Below are positions 34,554 to 45,300 of a stretch of DNA of 64,000 nt, piece after piece. Below the pieces are notes generated by a model. The model did no database searches. It was not told the DNA's origin and saw nothing but the letters and a program-made list of their open reading frames with translations. The position numbers and the translations under genes are program-made. The DNA lies in contig JAHLKG010000013.1 in NCBI GenBank assembly GCA_025526995.1, forward strand, positions 620,001-684,000, in the 5' to 3' direction. Each line of letters begins with the position of its first letter. Within the stretch, counting starts at the first letter, position 1. The DNA comes from Powellomyces hirtus. Lineage: Eukaryota; Chytridiomycota; Chytridiomycetes; Spizellomycetales; Powellomycetaceae.

Positions 34554-36684
34554 TCACGTCCCATCCGGATCGTCACTCTTGCGCTGTCCGTGATCGTCAG
34601 TCTGTAAGTTGCTCATCTTGGCGCCCAATTTCTCCAGTGTGATCGAGGTGGGCGAGGGTGGGACTGTGGGTGTGCAGGTAGTTTCCGCCTTCGGAACTGC
34701 TGCGGAAGAGAGGGGTTCCGCGTTGAGTGCTCTGGGTACCCAAGTCATCATAGTGATAAGCGACGCCTTGCCCAGAATTTCCTCTCGCAAATTCTCGTCC
34801 TGTACCCTGTTGATTGATTCCATGAGAGTCTTCATCTTGCAATCAAACTCTGCTTGGCGCCGGGCTTTCAGGCTCTGCTTGTGCATTGTCAATTGGTCTC
34901 TGGCTTGGTACGTCTTTGAAAAGAGACAATGCAAGCGACGACCATCCGCTGTAAAGGTGAGCTTTGTTGTCGATTGGCATGTCCGCTTGACGGATTTCCA
35001 GTTTGGCCTCCACTTCTTCGTGGATCAACTCCGCATACTCCTTATATGGCGACCCCAACTTGTCTGTTTCAAGAGCACGGGCCTTCCACTTATCGTAGAT
35101 CTCGAGATGTTTCCGAATCTCGGCCACATCTCCTTGCTTTTCTAGCATGTCATCCATGCATTTCTTCACTTCTACCAGGCTCCATAAACACTTTGCCAGC
35201 TTTGGAGCGGTGTCAGCTTCTCCGATTGGGAAGTGGTCTCTGCTATGGAGGTACGCACAACTCGATTGACCGCCTCGTGGCACAATTGATAGTAGATGTG
35301 CTTGCAAGGGTGTTCGAGCGCAGCCCCTAATAGCCGTTTCTCGTCCACTTTCGATCTTTGTTTGGCTAAGGCATATTGTTTGATGTTATCGACTGCTGTA
35401 TCGAGGATACTACCCCACGATGGCAAGATAACAAAGGCCATCGATTCCGCAAAGGGTTTGAAAACGTCGTCATCTTCCACAAGCTTTGACTGCCGCTTCA
35501 AATGACCAGATTCCGCGCTCGTCTTCGAGTTGCTCAAGCATTGTTCCCTAGTTCGTTTCGTGAAGGCGCAACGCGGGCACAAGATCTTTTTTTGTGCAGG
35601 ACTCGACGTGAGTGTCATGGCTTTGTTGTCCTTCGGAAGTAAGACCGCACTATTGGCATCTGAGCTTCTTCGCTTTGACTTTGCCTTCCACGCGCGTTTT
35701 GATGATATCTCTCCAGGTCTCTTGCAACTCTCGCAACAAATCATCTTGGATTGCCTTTCCGACACCAGATTTCCACTTCCCAAGCAGGGCTGACGGATTT
35801 TTGTCCAAATTGATCGAACAATTTATGAAGTGCAACCTATCGTCGCTTGCCATATCCATCATAGACAGCACTGAATCTGTGAAATCGTTGGGACCAGGTG
35901 TGAGGGTCGGCTTATCATCGCATTTAAATTGAGTTGGATGAGTGCGTAATGGGGCGCGATTCCCTCTACATCTCAATCGCCCCGAGCTTCACTTGTAGAG
36001 CGGGAAGTAAGGTCCAATGGAATGCCGTTCCATCTGTGGATTGGAATTGCGTCGCCTGTTGGATGCTGTGTGATGCCTTTGATGGCCTCCATCATCGCAA
36101 CAACACCCCAGCAAGTTACTGATACGAGTAGCCTGACAGCGAATCCACGGCAATCTTCTTTCGAAGGTCGGCTCTTTTCTGCACCTGCTTATACGCTTCA
36201 TCCAGTCTCTTCTTTGCTCGTTGTTCGAATGTTGCAACAACGTTGTGATTGTTGTGAGCTGCCTCTGTATCGTCTGCGTTCGCGGTGCTCTGAAAATCAT
36301 CGGAAACAGTGCTCAAGCGTGCGAGGTCTGCCAAATGACCCCGCATCCAGTGACTTGACGCTAGCAAGTGTCCATGCTCCTTAGGTAAGAAATTGGCTCA
36401 TTCCGTGCATAGAGTGGGAATGCCGTGCTATCAGGACAGTCAGCATGATTACGCAAACTCCGCAATCATAGCCATTTGACTTGCGCGCCGTCTCGACGCG
36501 ACAAAGTACCTTGTCAAAGGCTTCGAATTGACAGAATTGATGATGGCGTCGGTGAGAAAGCTACCCGGTCGTAGGGACCCAAGTCTGGTGTGCTACAGAC
36601 GTTCAGCCGGTCACGGAAGGTGTCATTCAACCGCTCCAAGGCATTCTCCCGGGAACTTGTAAAGTCGGCCTCTGCTGATGTCAT
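34554..36684 (-). CDS. Unrecognised helical, charged protein (multi-exon)
   Basis: The start at 36684 gives MTSAEADFTSSRENALERLN with a donor after LGPYDR. Further exon-like stretches are HWMRGHLADLARLSTVSDDF and FEQRAKKRLDEAYKQVQKRA (about 36360-36130), NDFTDSVLSMMDMASDDRLH and LRELQETWRDIIKTRVEGK (about 35940-35660), ESMAFVILPSWGSILDTAVD (about 35440), KCLWSLVEVKKCMDDMLEKQ and EYAELIHEEVEAKLEIRQAD (about 35200-34990), and a last exon with DENLREEILGKASLITMMTW and a Pro/Thr-rich tail, stop at 34554. It is helical and lysine/glutamate-rich, with no signal peptide and no domain that I recognise. Exon joins are not resolved, and two genes instead of one cannot be excluded. Confidence 0.5.
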
Positions 36685-37281
36685 AGCTCAAAATCGTGTC
36701 TGTGTACTGTAGAAGTGAGGAATACGGCCGACGATGTTAGGACAATTTATAGCATGAAAAAAAAAAGAGAGCAACGGGGTGGATTCAAGGAGCGTAGTCT
36801 GGTTTATACTGTAGAGATTTGCCTTCGCTACAAACCCAAGTCGATCAACCCCTGGGTCCAGCCGGGTCTAAGAACCCCTGCAGGAAAGCCTTCGTTCGAA
36901 ACACGTCATCGTACCCACAGTAGTGGTAGCGGGTTGGGGGCGACTTGGGAGTGCCTTTGAATTGACTACACGACTTGCGTCCCCAGCAAACGAGGCGCGG
37001 GAACAACATGTGAAGGGAAGAAGAATCAGCAGAAAGACTTGCGGAATATTGGAGCACAACTGAGCAGGGCCAGTGAGAGGTCGCTGTATTGTCCATTTGC
37101 AATGGAATGAGGAGGTGGCCAGAAATGTCTCAGAATGTTTCATGACGTGACACTGCCGCAGGCCGCAGCAGCCACCGCCACACTTCCTTCCCTTCAGGCG
37201 CTCTAAGAAGCACCCTGGTCGCATCCCTACCCTTCCCAGCGTACCCTTCCTGTACCCTAATTGAGTCTAATCGTCGTAGTC
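36685..37281. other. Intergenic interval upstream of the GPI-protein gene
   Basis: 597 bp between divergent starts, containing a 10-base A run near 36757. The 80 bp before the wall-protein start are rich in C/T, a common trait of strong fungal promoters. No gene was seen. Confidence 0.4.
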
Positions 37282-38106
37282 ATGCGCTCTCCTCTCTTGT
37301 TCCTTACTCTTATCCCCCTTGCTGCCGCCCAAGGCTCGTGGTCCCGCCGCGTCTACTACACCGATAACACCTGTACGGCCGGCGTGGGATACCAAGAGCA
37401 TGTCTTTGCTCCGACTGCTCCATGCCCAGCGGGTACCCTTCCTCCCATCAACACCCTCTGCGAAATCAAGTCTGTGGACGCTCGTACCAAATCCAGCGAA
37501 GGCACCGGCTGTGACAATGTGCCCTCGAACGCCGCCGTCTCCACTGAGCCCTTCTTCCCACCAGGCGCTGGAGGCCCGAAACTTGCGGGGGCAAACTATT
37601 TGTCGGTCAATGCGTACAATGCCGCTACTTGTGGTAAGGCCACCGGAAATGTGGCTATCACCCAGTTGACGTTTGCGGCGGACGGCGCGTGCCACGCCAT
37701 GGAACCCGGAATGTACTTCAAGGCCAGCTGCAACAGCGCGGCGGGTATTGTACAATGGTGCGACGACGCAGAGTGCAAGACTTGCCCCACGGCCAAAGCC
37801 ATGAATGTCCGCGCAGATTGCAAGGGTGACGCCTACCAGGGTCAGCCTGCAGAGGCCATCTGCCAACTGGCGCCCGGTAACGCCGATGCGCCTCTTCCTT
37901 CTCTCAACGGGACCGCCCCAATCCCTCCTGCTGCTTCTCCCGCTGCCACTGCGTCTGCGACTGCTACTCGCACTGCCGACCCCTCGGCTACTGCATCCGC
38001 CGTCCCCTCTGCTGTCGCTGAAACGGGCAAGTCGGATGCGTCCTCCATGGCTGCTGGTGCTCTTGGTGTTGTCGCTGCAGGATTTGCCGCTGTCTTCGCC
38101 TTCTAG
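37282..38106 (+). CDS. Secreted, probably GPI-anchored, cysteine-rich wall protein
   Basis: A single exon of 274 residues. The signal peptide is MRSPLLFLTLIPLAAAQG. The mature part has at least twelve Cys in pairs (for example CNSAAGIVQWCDDAECKTC) and no charged catalytic motif. Next comes a Ser/Thr/Ala/Pro stalk (from about residue 210) typical of O-mannosylated wall proteins, and a hydrophobic C-terminus after SDASS (MAAGALGVVAAGFAAVFAF) typical of a GPI attachment signal. Codon use is strongly biased to C/G-ending codons, unlike most neighbours, which suggests high expression. The family is not recognised. The first ATG after the C/T-rich leader gives the signal peptide directly. Confidence 0.82.
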   Translation: MRSPLLFLTLIPLAAAQGSWSRRVYYTDNTCTAGVGYQEHVFAPTAPCPAGTLPPINTLCEIKSVDARTKSSEGTGCDNVPSNAAVSTEPFFPPGAGGPKLAGANYLSVNAYNAATCGKATGNVAITQLTFAADGACHAMEPGMYFKASCNSAAGIVQWCDDAECKTCPTAKAMNVRADCKGDAYQGQPAEAICQLAPGNADAPLPSLNGTAPIPPAASPAATASATATRTADPSATASAVPSAVAETGKSDASSMAAGALGVVAAGFAAVFAF

Positions 38107-38587
38107 TTAGCGCTTCTCTAACACATCTGTAGCACACTTGGACTAAAAAGGTTGAGTCGGACATTGCTTCACACATTCCACTAGAGATTGAACAGAAAAG
38201 CCAGCATTCCAAATATCTATTCTTTGTATAATAAATATAACGAGGTCAAACAAGCTACGTTGAACTGAAAAGCCAGCATTCCAAATATCTATTCTTTGTA
38301 CAAAATAATAAACTTGACGAGGTCAAACAAGGTACTCTCGTTACGATAAATCTGACCAAGTCAAGCAATGAAACGCTAATAGTTGCGTCACTGTTCGAGA
38401 CCTCACTTCAAGATCCCATCATTTCCAAAGAACATTTTCATCACACCTACAGTTCTATCTCCTCATCACACTCAAAAGACGAGATTGATAGTAGATCGGC
38501 ATATGATTAAAAAATCAATTGTGTACAGAAGAAAGGGATAAGATAGGGATATTGTCTAAAAAGTGAAGTTACGCCATCTAAATAAGT
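38107..38587. other. 3' interval between the wall-protein gene and the GDP-mannose pyrophosphorylase gene
   Basis: 481 bp, A/T-rich, with AATAAA-like hexamers and a two-copy direct repeat (listed separately). No gene was seen. Confidence 0.5.
38195..38331. repeat. Two-copy direct repeat of about 60-65 bp
   Basis: Copy 1 spans about 38195-38254 and copy 2 about 38267-38331. Both begin GAAAAGCCAGCATTCC, continue AAATATCTATTCTTTGTA, have an ATAAT/AATAA stretch and end ACGAGGTCAAACAAG. The match is near perfect, with a few bases inserted in copy 2. It lies just after the wall-protein stop and may duplicate a polyadenylation region. Confidence 0.9.
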
Positions 38588-39742
38588 TTACATAACGATT
38601 TTCGGCTCAAGGATGTTGGCCGCTACGCTCTTGTGAGGCAGCACACACGCGCCATTGATGTACACCTCGTCGGCAATGTGAACATCCTCGCCCAGCACGG
38701 TCACGTTTTCCAAACGAGACCATTTGCCAACCGAGCTTTGCCATCCGACGATGGAATCGCGAACGAGAGCATTGTCCCGAACAATAGATCCCTCCATCAA
38801 GACGGCGTTAGAGAGGCGGACACCATCTCCGATGACGGCGTTTGGGCCCAATACGACGTTTGGTCCGATTTTGCAGTTCAGACCAATCTTGGCGGAGGCG
38901 GCAACCAGAACATTTCCGACGATGTCATCGCCAGTCTTGAGCGTTTCGGGCGCTTTTTGGTGAATGGATTCGAGATACAGAGCAGATCCGGTAAGGAAGT
39001 CCTTTGGCTGCCCAACATCAGCCCAGAAGCCGCGCAGCGGCATGGCGAACAGTTGACCGTCACGGGCCATATAGGGGAAGACCTCCTTTTCGATGGACAT
39101 TGGCTTGGGTTGAATGCGATTGATCATGGAAGGATTGAAGATGTAGATACCAGCGTTGATGTGATTGCCGACGTATTCTTTTGGCTTCTCGACGAATCGG
39201 TCAATCTGCTTGGTGCCCTCCTTCAGGACAACAACACCATACTTTGTTGGGTCGTCGACTGGGGTGGTCATGAGGGTTCCTTCACCTCCGTGGGATTTGT
39301 GGAAGGCGATCATTTCCTCGAATGGGAACTCGCAAATCACATCGGAGTTCAGCACAAAGAACGGAGAGTCTCCCTTGCCAAGGATCTCGCGAGCCAGCGC
39401 AATGGGTCCTGCGGTGCCGAGAGGCTCCGATTCGATGGAAAAGTGAATCTTGACGTTGTACTTGGCCTCAACTTCGTGCATGGCGTCCACCATGGTTTTG
39501 GGCTGGTAGTTCACAGCCAGGACAACATCTGTAACACCAATCTGAAAGACAAAGGAATGGAGCTGTTTAGAGCCAAGCTAGCGTGGGAAAATCTGTAACT
39601 GTAAAGTAAACACCTTGGCCAGAGCCTCGATCTGGTGGAAGATCATCGGCATGTTGGCAAAGTCCACGAGGGGCTTTGGCTTGGAGAAGGTGAGAGGTCG
39701 GAGACGCGTTCCGAAACCACCGACGAGAATGAGGGCCTTCAT
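38588..39742 (-). CDS. MPG1: GDP-mannose pyrophosphorylase (mannose-1-phosphate guanylyltransferase)
   Basis: It makes GDP-mannose from mannose-1-phosphate and GTP, feeding N- and O-glycosylation, GPI anchors and wall mannan. Two exons (39614-39742 and 38588-39541) with a 72-nt intron give 360 residues, the usual length. The nucleotidyltransferase signature [18 protein letters not shown] is near the N-terminus. [14 protein letters not shown] carries the metal-binding Asp. [19 protein letters not shown] follows, and then the left-handed beta-helix hexapeptide repeats ([18 protein letters not shown]). Codon use is biased, as expected of a highly expressed gene. It is convergent with the GPI wall-protein gene. 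Confidence 0.96.
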
Positions 39743-40705
39743 GGTTGTGTGTAGAGTTGGGAAGGATTAAGATAGGGGAGAAGGATGTGATAGCACTTGC
39801 GGCGGGATAGGAGTTGGGAAAGTGCTGGTCAAAGAAGAGCGGCGGGGTTAGGGGCGACGGGTGTTTTTATAGGTGCACGGCAGGAGCGAGCGCAGCGGCA
39901 AGCAGGCAGCGTGGATGTGAAGCGAGCAGCGGCCGCGTATGTTACAGTCGGTCGTGTCGTAGTGGCGGGCGTGCGTGCGTGCAAGCCATTGGCAAGGTAG
40001 AGCCAAACTCTGGATGGATGGATGGGGCCAAGCTTATTGATTGCGCACGGCAAGGAAAACGGCGCGCTTGGGGGCGGAGGGGGCTTTGGCGTTTCGAAAC
40101 CGAAGACGGACAGCTGTTATCGGGAGCAGCCTGTGGGAGGGAATGATGGAAAACGGACGCGCGATGATGATGACCGCCACCAGACGCGGCAACACGCGGT
40201 CGCCTTCCTAAAATAGCTTCATTTGTTGTAGAATTACCAGGAGAACGTGGCTGTTTGTGCTTTTTTAGAAGAATCCCAAGCCCCAGGATTCAGTCCGTGG
40301 AAGGCTGCGAGGCTTGCGGTCGGCCAGTGAGTGAGGAACTATTGGCGGGGTTGAGTGTTGATTTGAGGAAGTCCCCCCCCTTGGCTGGCTGATGCGCGTA
40401 GGTGCTCTCTCCTGGAAAACAATCAAAAGGCCGCGTGGCCGGTGCCATGTTGAGTGAGATTCACTCTATCATGATGACGGAGCATCATATCATCTTTATC
40501 TTTTCCTTGACAAAGGCCAAGATGGGTGAAGATTTTGAACCAAAAAAAAAAAACCAAACTGGGGAAAGCACCCACGTCATTGGCCACATGTGCGACTCGC
40601 GCGCAGGAGAATTGATTGGATCCAGAAGGCTGGGAAAAAATGACAGTACCGATGCTGTACTGTCAGAAGCTGGATTTCGCATTTTGATCAATTCGAAAAA
40701 AGGAA
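39743..40705. promoter_or_regulatory. Divergent promoter interval of MPG1 and ERCC1/RAD10
   Basis: 963 bp without a supported gene. The MPG1-proximal half (39780-40140) is G-rich, with short GCGTGCGTGC and GGATGGATGG runs. A run of eight C lies near 40373-40380 and a run of A near 40542-40551. The unusual base bias and short tandem repeats suggest promoter or UTR rather than coding DNA. Confidence 0.45.
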
Positions 40706-42143
40706 ATGTCATCGCCGCCAAAGACCAAAAAACTTCTATTTCAACTTCCTTCCGCCAGTGAAATCCAACAGCGGCAGCGAGACCTAAGGGGCAAGGCTCC
40801 GATCTCAAAGTTCAGCTCCAAAAGTATAAGTGGTGGTGTTGGCTCCTCTACCGGCAGCAATGGAACACACGCAAGCAACAATGCGGCGACTGTGGCCAAT
40901 GTTGCGGCGGTGAGATCGGGAGGCGCTCATAACTCTATAACGGGATTGTCATCTGGCCATGTTTCCTCACGGCACTCGAGCGGAACTACTTTAGCCGCGC
41001 CAGCTTCAAAATCTCGGTCTGTGGCCGGCCCTGCTCAGGCATCAGGGCATGCAGGTCCGAGCACCGTGAGGAATGTAACAGCACTTGGTGTTGTGGGCAA
41101 CACAGCCCGCAAGCAGACTGTGCCAGCGCAAGCACCCAGAGGCCCGAATGCAATCGTGGTGAACAGCTGCCAGGTGACATTTCAACGCCTCAGGATTTCC
41201 CGCGACAACCGACGCTCATACCAGAGGTTATTTCCATCCAGCGTGGCAATGGTGTTCTGAATTTCATCAAAAATGTACCGTGGGAGTATGGTGACATAGT
41301 CGCAGACTATCAGATTGGGCAAACGAGCTGTGCCTTATTTCTCAGGTTTGCATTAGCTTCGTTCTGGTATTCATTTTGTGTGTCAAGACTTCTCATTTGA
41401 GCAGTTTGAAGTACCATCGGTTGCATCCCGAATATGTGTATACTAGGATCAAGCAACTGGGTCACAACTACCTGCTGCGTGTGCTGCTATGTCTGGTTGA
41501 TATTGTATGTATGCCTGCAGCCGCTTGTGTCTTTGCTGCCATTGACCATCATGGTATCGGTGTGTAGGACGATCATCAGCCCAGCATTCGAGATTTGACA
41601 AGAATATGCATTTACAACAATATCACGCTGATGTTGGCCTGGGGGTAGATATTCACCGATCTACAACGCCGAATCCATCTTGCTTTCATTTACAAGAGTT
41701 CAGTCAGGAGGAAGCGGGAAGATATCTTGAAACATTCAAAGCGTACGAACACAAACCACCAGATATTCTGAAAGAACGGGTAGATCCCGACTATCTTGCC
41801 AAGGTACCGGTCATATCATAGCATCTGGGAATGCATGCCCAGCCTGACATGGATCCGACATTCACAGCTCACGGACGCTTTGACGCAAATAAAATCGGTA
41901 AATAAAACTGACGTGCTAACACTAGCATCAGCATTTGGGGTGAGTTGTGTGCAGGATGCGCTGTTGGACTTTGAGAATGCAATCTCAAATTTCGATTCAA
42001 AACAGTCGCTGGAAAATGTTATCGCGGCCACACCAGAAGAATTGGCGCAATGTCCAGGATTTGGGGAACAGAAAGTTCGGCGATTTCATGAAGCCTTTAA
42101 TCAACCATTCTTGCTTAGCAAAAAGAGTAAATCAACAAGATGA
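40706..42143 (+). CDS. RAD10: DNA repair endonuclease subunit ERCC1/Rad10
   Basis: ERCC1 pairs with XPF to cut 5' of lesions in nucleotide excision repair and crosslink repair. Seven exons keep phase: 40706-41173, 41242-41345, 41405-41504, 41568-41644, 41704-41803, 41868-41939 and 42006-42143, giving 352 residues. After a Ser/Gly/Ala-rich N-terminus (about 155 residues), the central domain reads [59 protein letters not shown] and [19 protein letters not shown]. The C-terminal helix-hairpin-helix is [19 protein letters not shown] and [20 protein letters not shown]. As in other ERCC1 proteins the nuclease motif of XPF is absent. Confidence 0.95.
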
Positions 42144-42355
42144 TTATCTCCCATATGACATCAAAGGTGTTCTGAACACGAGCGATGATGTGGCATTTCT
42201 ACACTAGAATCCCGCTTGCCTTGCACAACACATCTTCGTAGAAGAACGTGGCCAAGCATGTTGACGTGTAATGATCAAGACTATATAAGAAACGCTATGT
42301 TTTCATTATATGCTTTCATGGACGCTAGTCAAGAAGGGCTGTAGGCGTTTCATTC
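42144..42355. other. Convergent 3' gap
   Basis: 212 bp between the ERCC1 and VPS13 stops. No gene was seen. Confidence 0.5.
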
Positions 42356-45300
42356 TTATTCCACTGCGCGGTATTGCTCAGTGTACTCTGCAAAAGCTCC
42401 TTCAATCTTCGCACACAGCCACTAGAAGGTGATAACAAAGTTTGAGCTCTTAGAGTGCTTGTCTAAAACTCGGCAATGTTACACACCTGAGCACTTGCAA
42501 GATCCGGGCATGGAATGGAACGATTCCTTGCTTGTTGTCTTCCCTTTCGGATGATCATCACGTCTGTACCTTCAATGCATACCGTTTGCACCTCTGCAGA
42601 CAGGATTCATTGGTGAATACCGTCGGTTTCGAGACATTCATGGACAGCTGCCAAGCCAAAACGTACCATCATAAGGAATTTCCCAGTCGATCTTCAAGCG
42701 CTTGATGCGTGTCAGCATGACACGCTGATCAGTCACAAGAACTACCAAATCTTCTATGCGTAGTTCTGCATAGGCTTGCGGTTAAACGCGAACATCCCGA
42801 AAAAAAGGGTCACTCCCTGAGATGTTTACCTAGATGACCAATGTAATCCTCATGGAAGTACCGTCCGTTTTCAGTTCCTTTCAGCCAATTTAAGCCCAGT
42901 GCTTCTCGTGGATTGTAGGGCTATAGACGTCCGTCAGTTTCTCTGAGTCTGAAAAATTACTCCCATGTTTGCCATACCGCCAGAACTTTGTCCTTGCCAA
43001 TGAATCGTGGGAGTCGTTGGCGATCCAGATCGGTATCGAACACAGTAGTTGTGTTTCGAATGCCTTTGTGCCATAAATATAACATCAGCTGGTGCCGGGA
43101 AGGGAAGAACCAAACAAACAGACATACCTTCGCCAACGTTAGTTGCGAGATCAATTACGCCGATGACTGGCTTTGTCACAACGCTATGGATTCGCATCAT
43201 CCTTCATTAGTCGCTGAGTCGAGATCAAGCTCCGGAGATCCCGCTTACCCAACAATCCCTTTGCCGAGTCCCTTGAAGAATCCACCGACGCCCTCCTCTT
43301 GAGCGCCTTCGAGAGGCTTGGACTAAAAGCCAGTCAGTTAGTCACGCGTGCGTGTTTAAGGGTCAACCCTTAAATAAAGTCTTACCACCACGCCAGAGAT
43401 CCCACTGGCCACGCTCCTCGCTAATGAAGATGCTCCCGTAGTCACACCGTAGACTGCATGGCGGGGGCGATTTCTATCGGGTTACAGTTGTGTAAATACA
43501 TCGCGCGCATTCTCACGGGCTTTCACGAGCACCATACCTGATACTGGATAATCGCCTCCTCTCTTGAAACTGTTTTCAGCCACCGTTAGCAGCCACATCA
43601 CACTTAGATTGACAATCGGCAATGTACCTCATTATCCATTGTAATCACGGAGAGCCCTACGTCGAAACGCAGATTAGACAATGTACTGCTTGCATTGACA
43701 TATAATTGGAGAGATGTACTTACCTTTTCCTATGCTCCCCGTGAACTTCGAGAACGTGTCCGATACCCCAAAGACTGTTTTGCGGAAGAGGCTCGCGGTT
43801 CCCTACGACAAAGAATTTAGTCACCAATTAAGGCAGCCGCACCGCAATGGTTTCATACCTTAGCCACGCCGATTCCGAAGTCTTGTGGTCGCGTGATCTC
43901 GAATCCTTGTAAAGGCTCGTAGAAGAAGTCACTGACTCCAGAACTGACGTTGTTGAAGAGACCGACCGGGTTTCCGAGGAAGTCTGCCGAGCCGATGATT
44001 TTGTGGACTTGTCCCACCAGCTCTTGCGTATAGAATTTGAAGATGAGATCCATCAGCTGGTGCGAGGTTACATTCGGGTGTCGGAGTTCGAGAGCATTTA
44101 GTCGTAAAGGCGCATCGTGGATATTTCCAAGGGTCATGGTCAAAACGTCCAGGACAAAAGACAAGATTCCATGGCGACCAGACCTCGCTTCTTCCATGTT
44201 CGAGTTCTGCGTTCGGACAAATGACACATTGATTTGCACCGGTTGGAGAAGGAATTTCTCAAAGTATAGTCGTTGGGCGTCAGTGGTGGTAGCAGGTTCC
44301 TGGATTTCGATACTCCTGTCGCAAAGCTGACTTTTGTCTTCATCCCAACCGGGAACAGTAAATTTGCTGAACTCCAGAAGACTCATCAAGAACTCTTCGT
44401 CCATATCCACCGAAAGCTCTTGGAGGAGGATCGTAAACCAGTCATAGTAGTCCACCCCGTATGCTGGAATGAGGCAGAAAAATGTACATTAGTCCAAAGA
44501 TCATGGAACTCTTCAGTGAGGGCGCTGGGCCATACATGGATCTTTTGATCGCGAAAACGTGATCATGAGAACAGGATGGTAATCTTCCTCGCCTTCTTTG
44601 GGAATGACACTTGGATACACGAATATGGGTTCCAGTCCACCATACAGTTGATTGTCGATCTGACAAGAAATCGTAAATAAAAACGTCTGACAAGATGTCC
44701 TAATGTTGCGGATACCTGAAGCCACTTCATACTGAAACTCAACGCCTGATTCGAGGTTGTATCGGTAAGAGCCAATTGCAACTTTCGTGCAGACAAGTAG
44801 AGTATTTCCTGCAGATTTCTCGAGTGAGACATCTTGCTTTTGGGTGTGGGTACTTTGGTTCATACCTGCATCCCCTTGTTGATCACAGACACACCAATGC
44901 CTTCGAATCGAACTTGTACGGCCATGAGAAGCTTGGCCTCTTTGATTTTCTGCACAAAATTAACTGATTAGATGTTCGAAACATTCACCGACTGAAAGTT
45001 ACGGTTACCATTTGGAATTGACTGGCTTCCTTCGACTCTCTTTCGTTCACAGCCGTGTTTAACCCAGTGCTTGTATTTTTGAAGGCACTCTTGCTTTCGA
45101 CATATGGTGACAGATGTACAACTATCGTCGGGCCTTCTGCAAAGACATCCATTGCCATGATTCCACCCTGTGGTACAAAGGGAATCTAAGTTTGCAGCTC
45201 CATCGCAGTTGAATGCACAATTCACATACCGGGTATTTGAAAGGGACCAACTGTCCGATCTCCAACACATCAATTTCGCGCTCGCGACCCTTGGCACTCA

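Noticed and set aside
38633..39598. Plus-strand open frame of 321 residues
   Set aside because: It is the exact antisense shadow of the GDP-mannose pyrophosphorylase exon, kept open by its strong codon bias.
39780..40220. Open frames in the G-rich stretch between MPG1 and ERCC1
   Set aside because: Composition-driven frames rich in Gly/Arg/Ala with no motif; short tandem repeats explain them.
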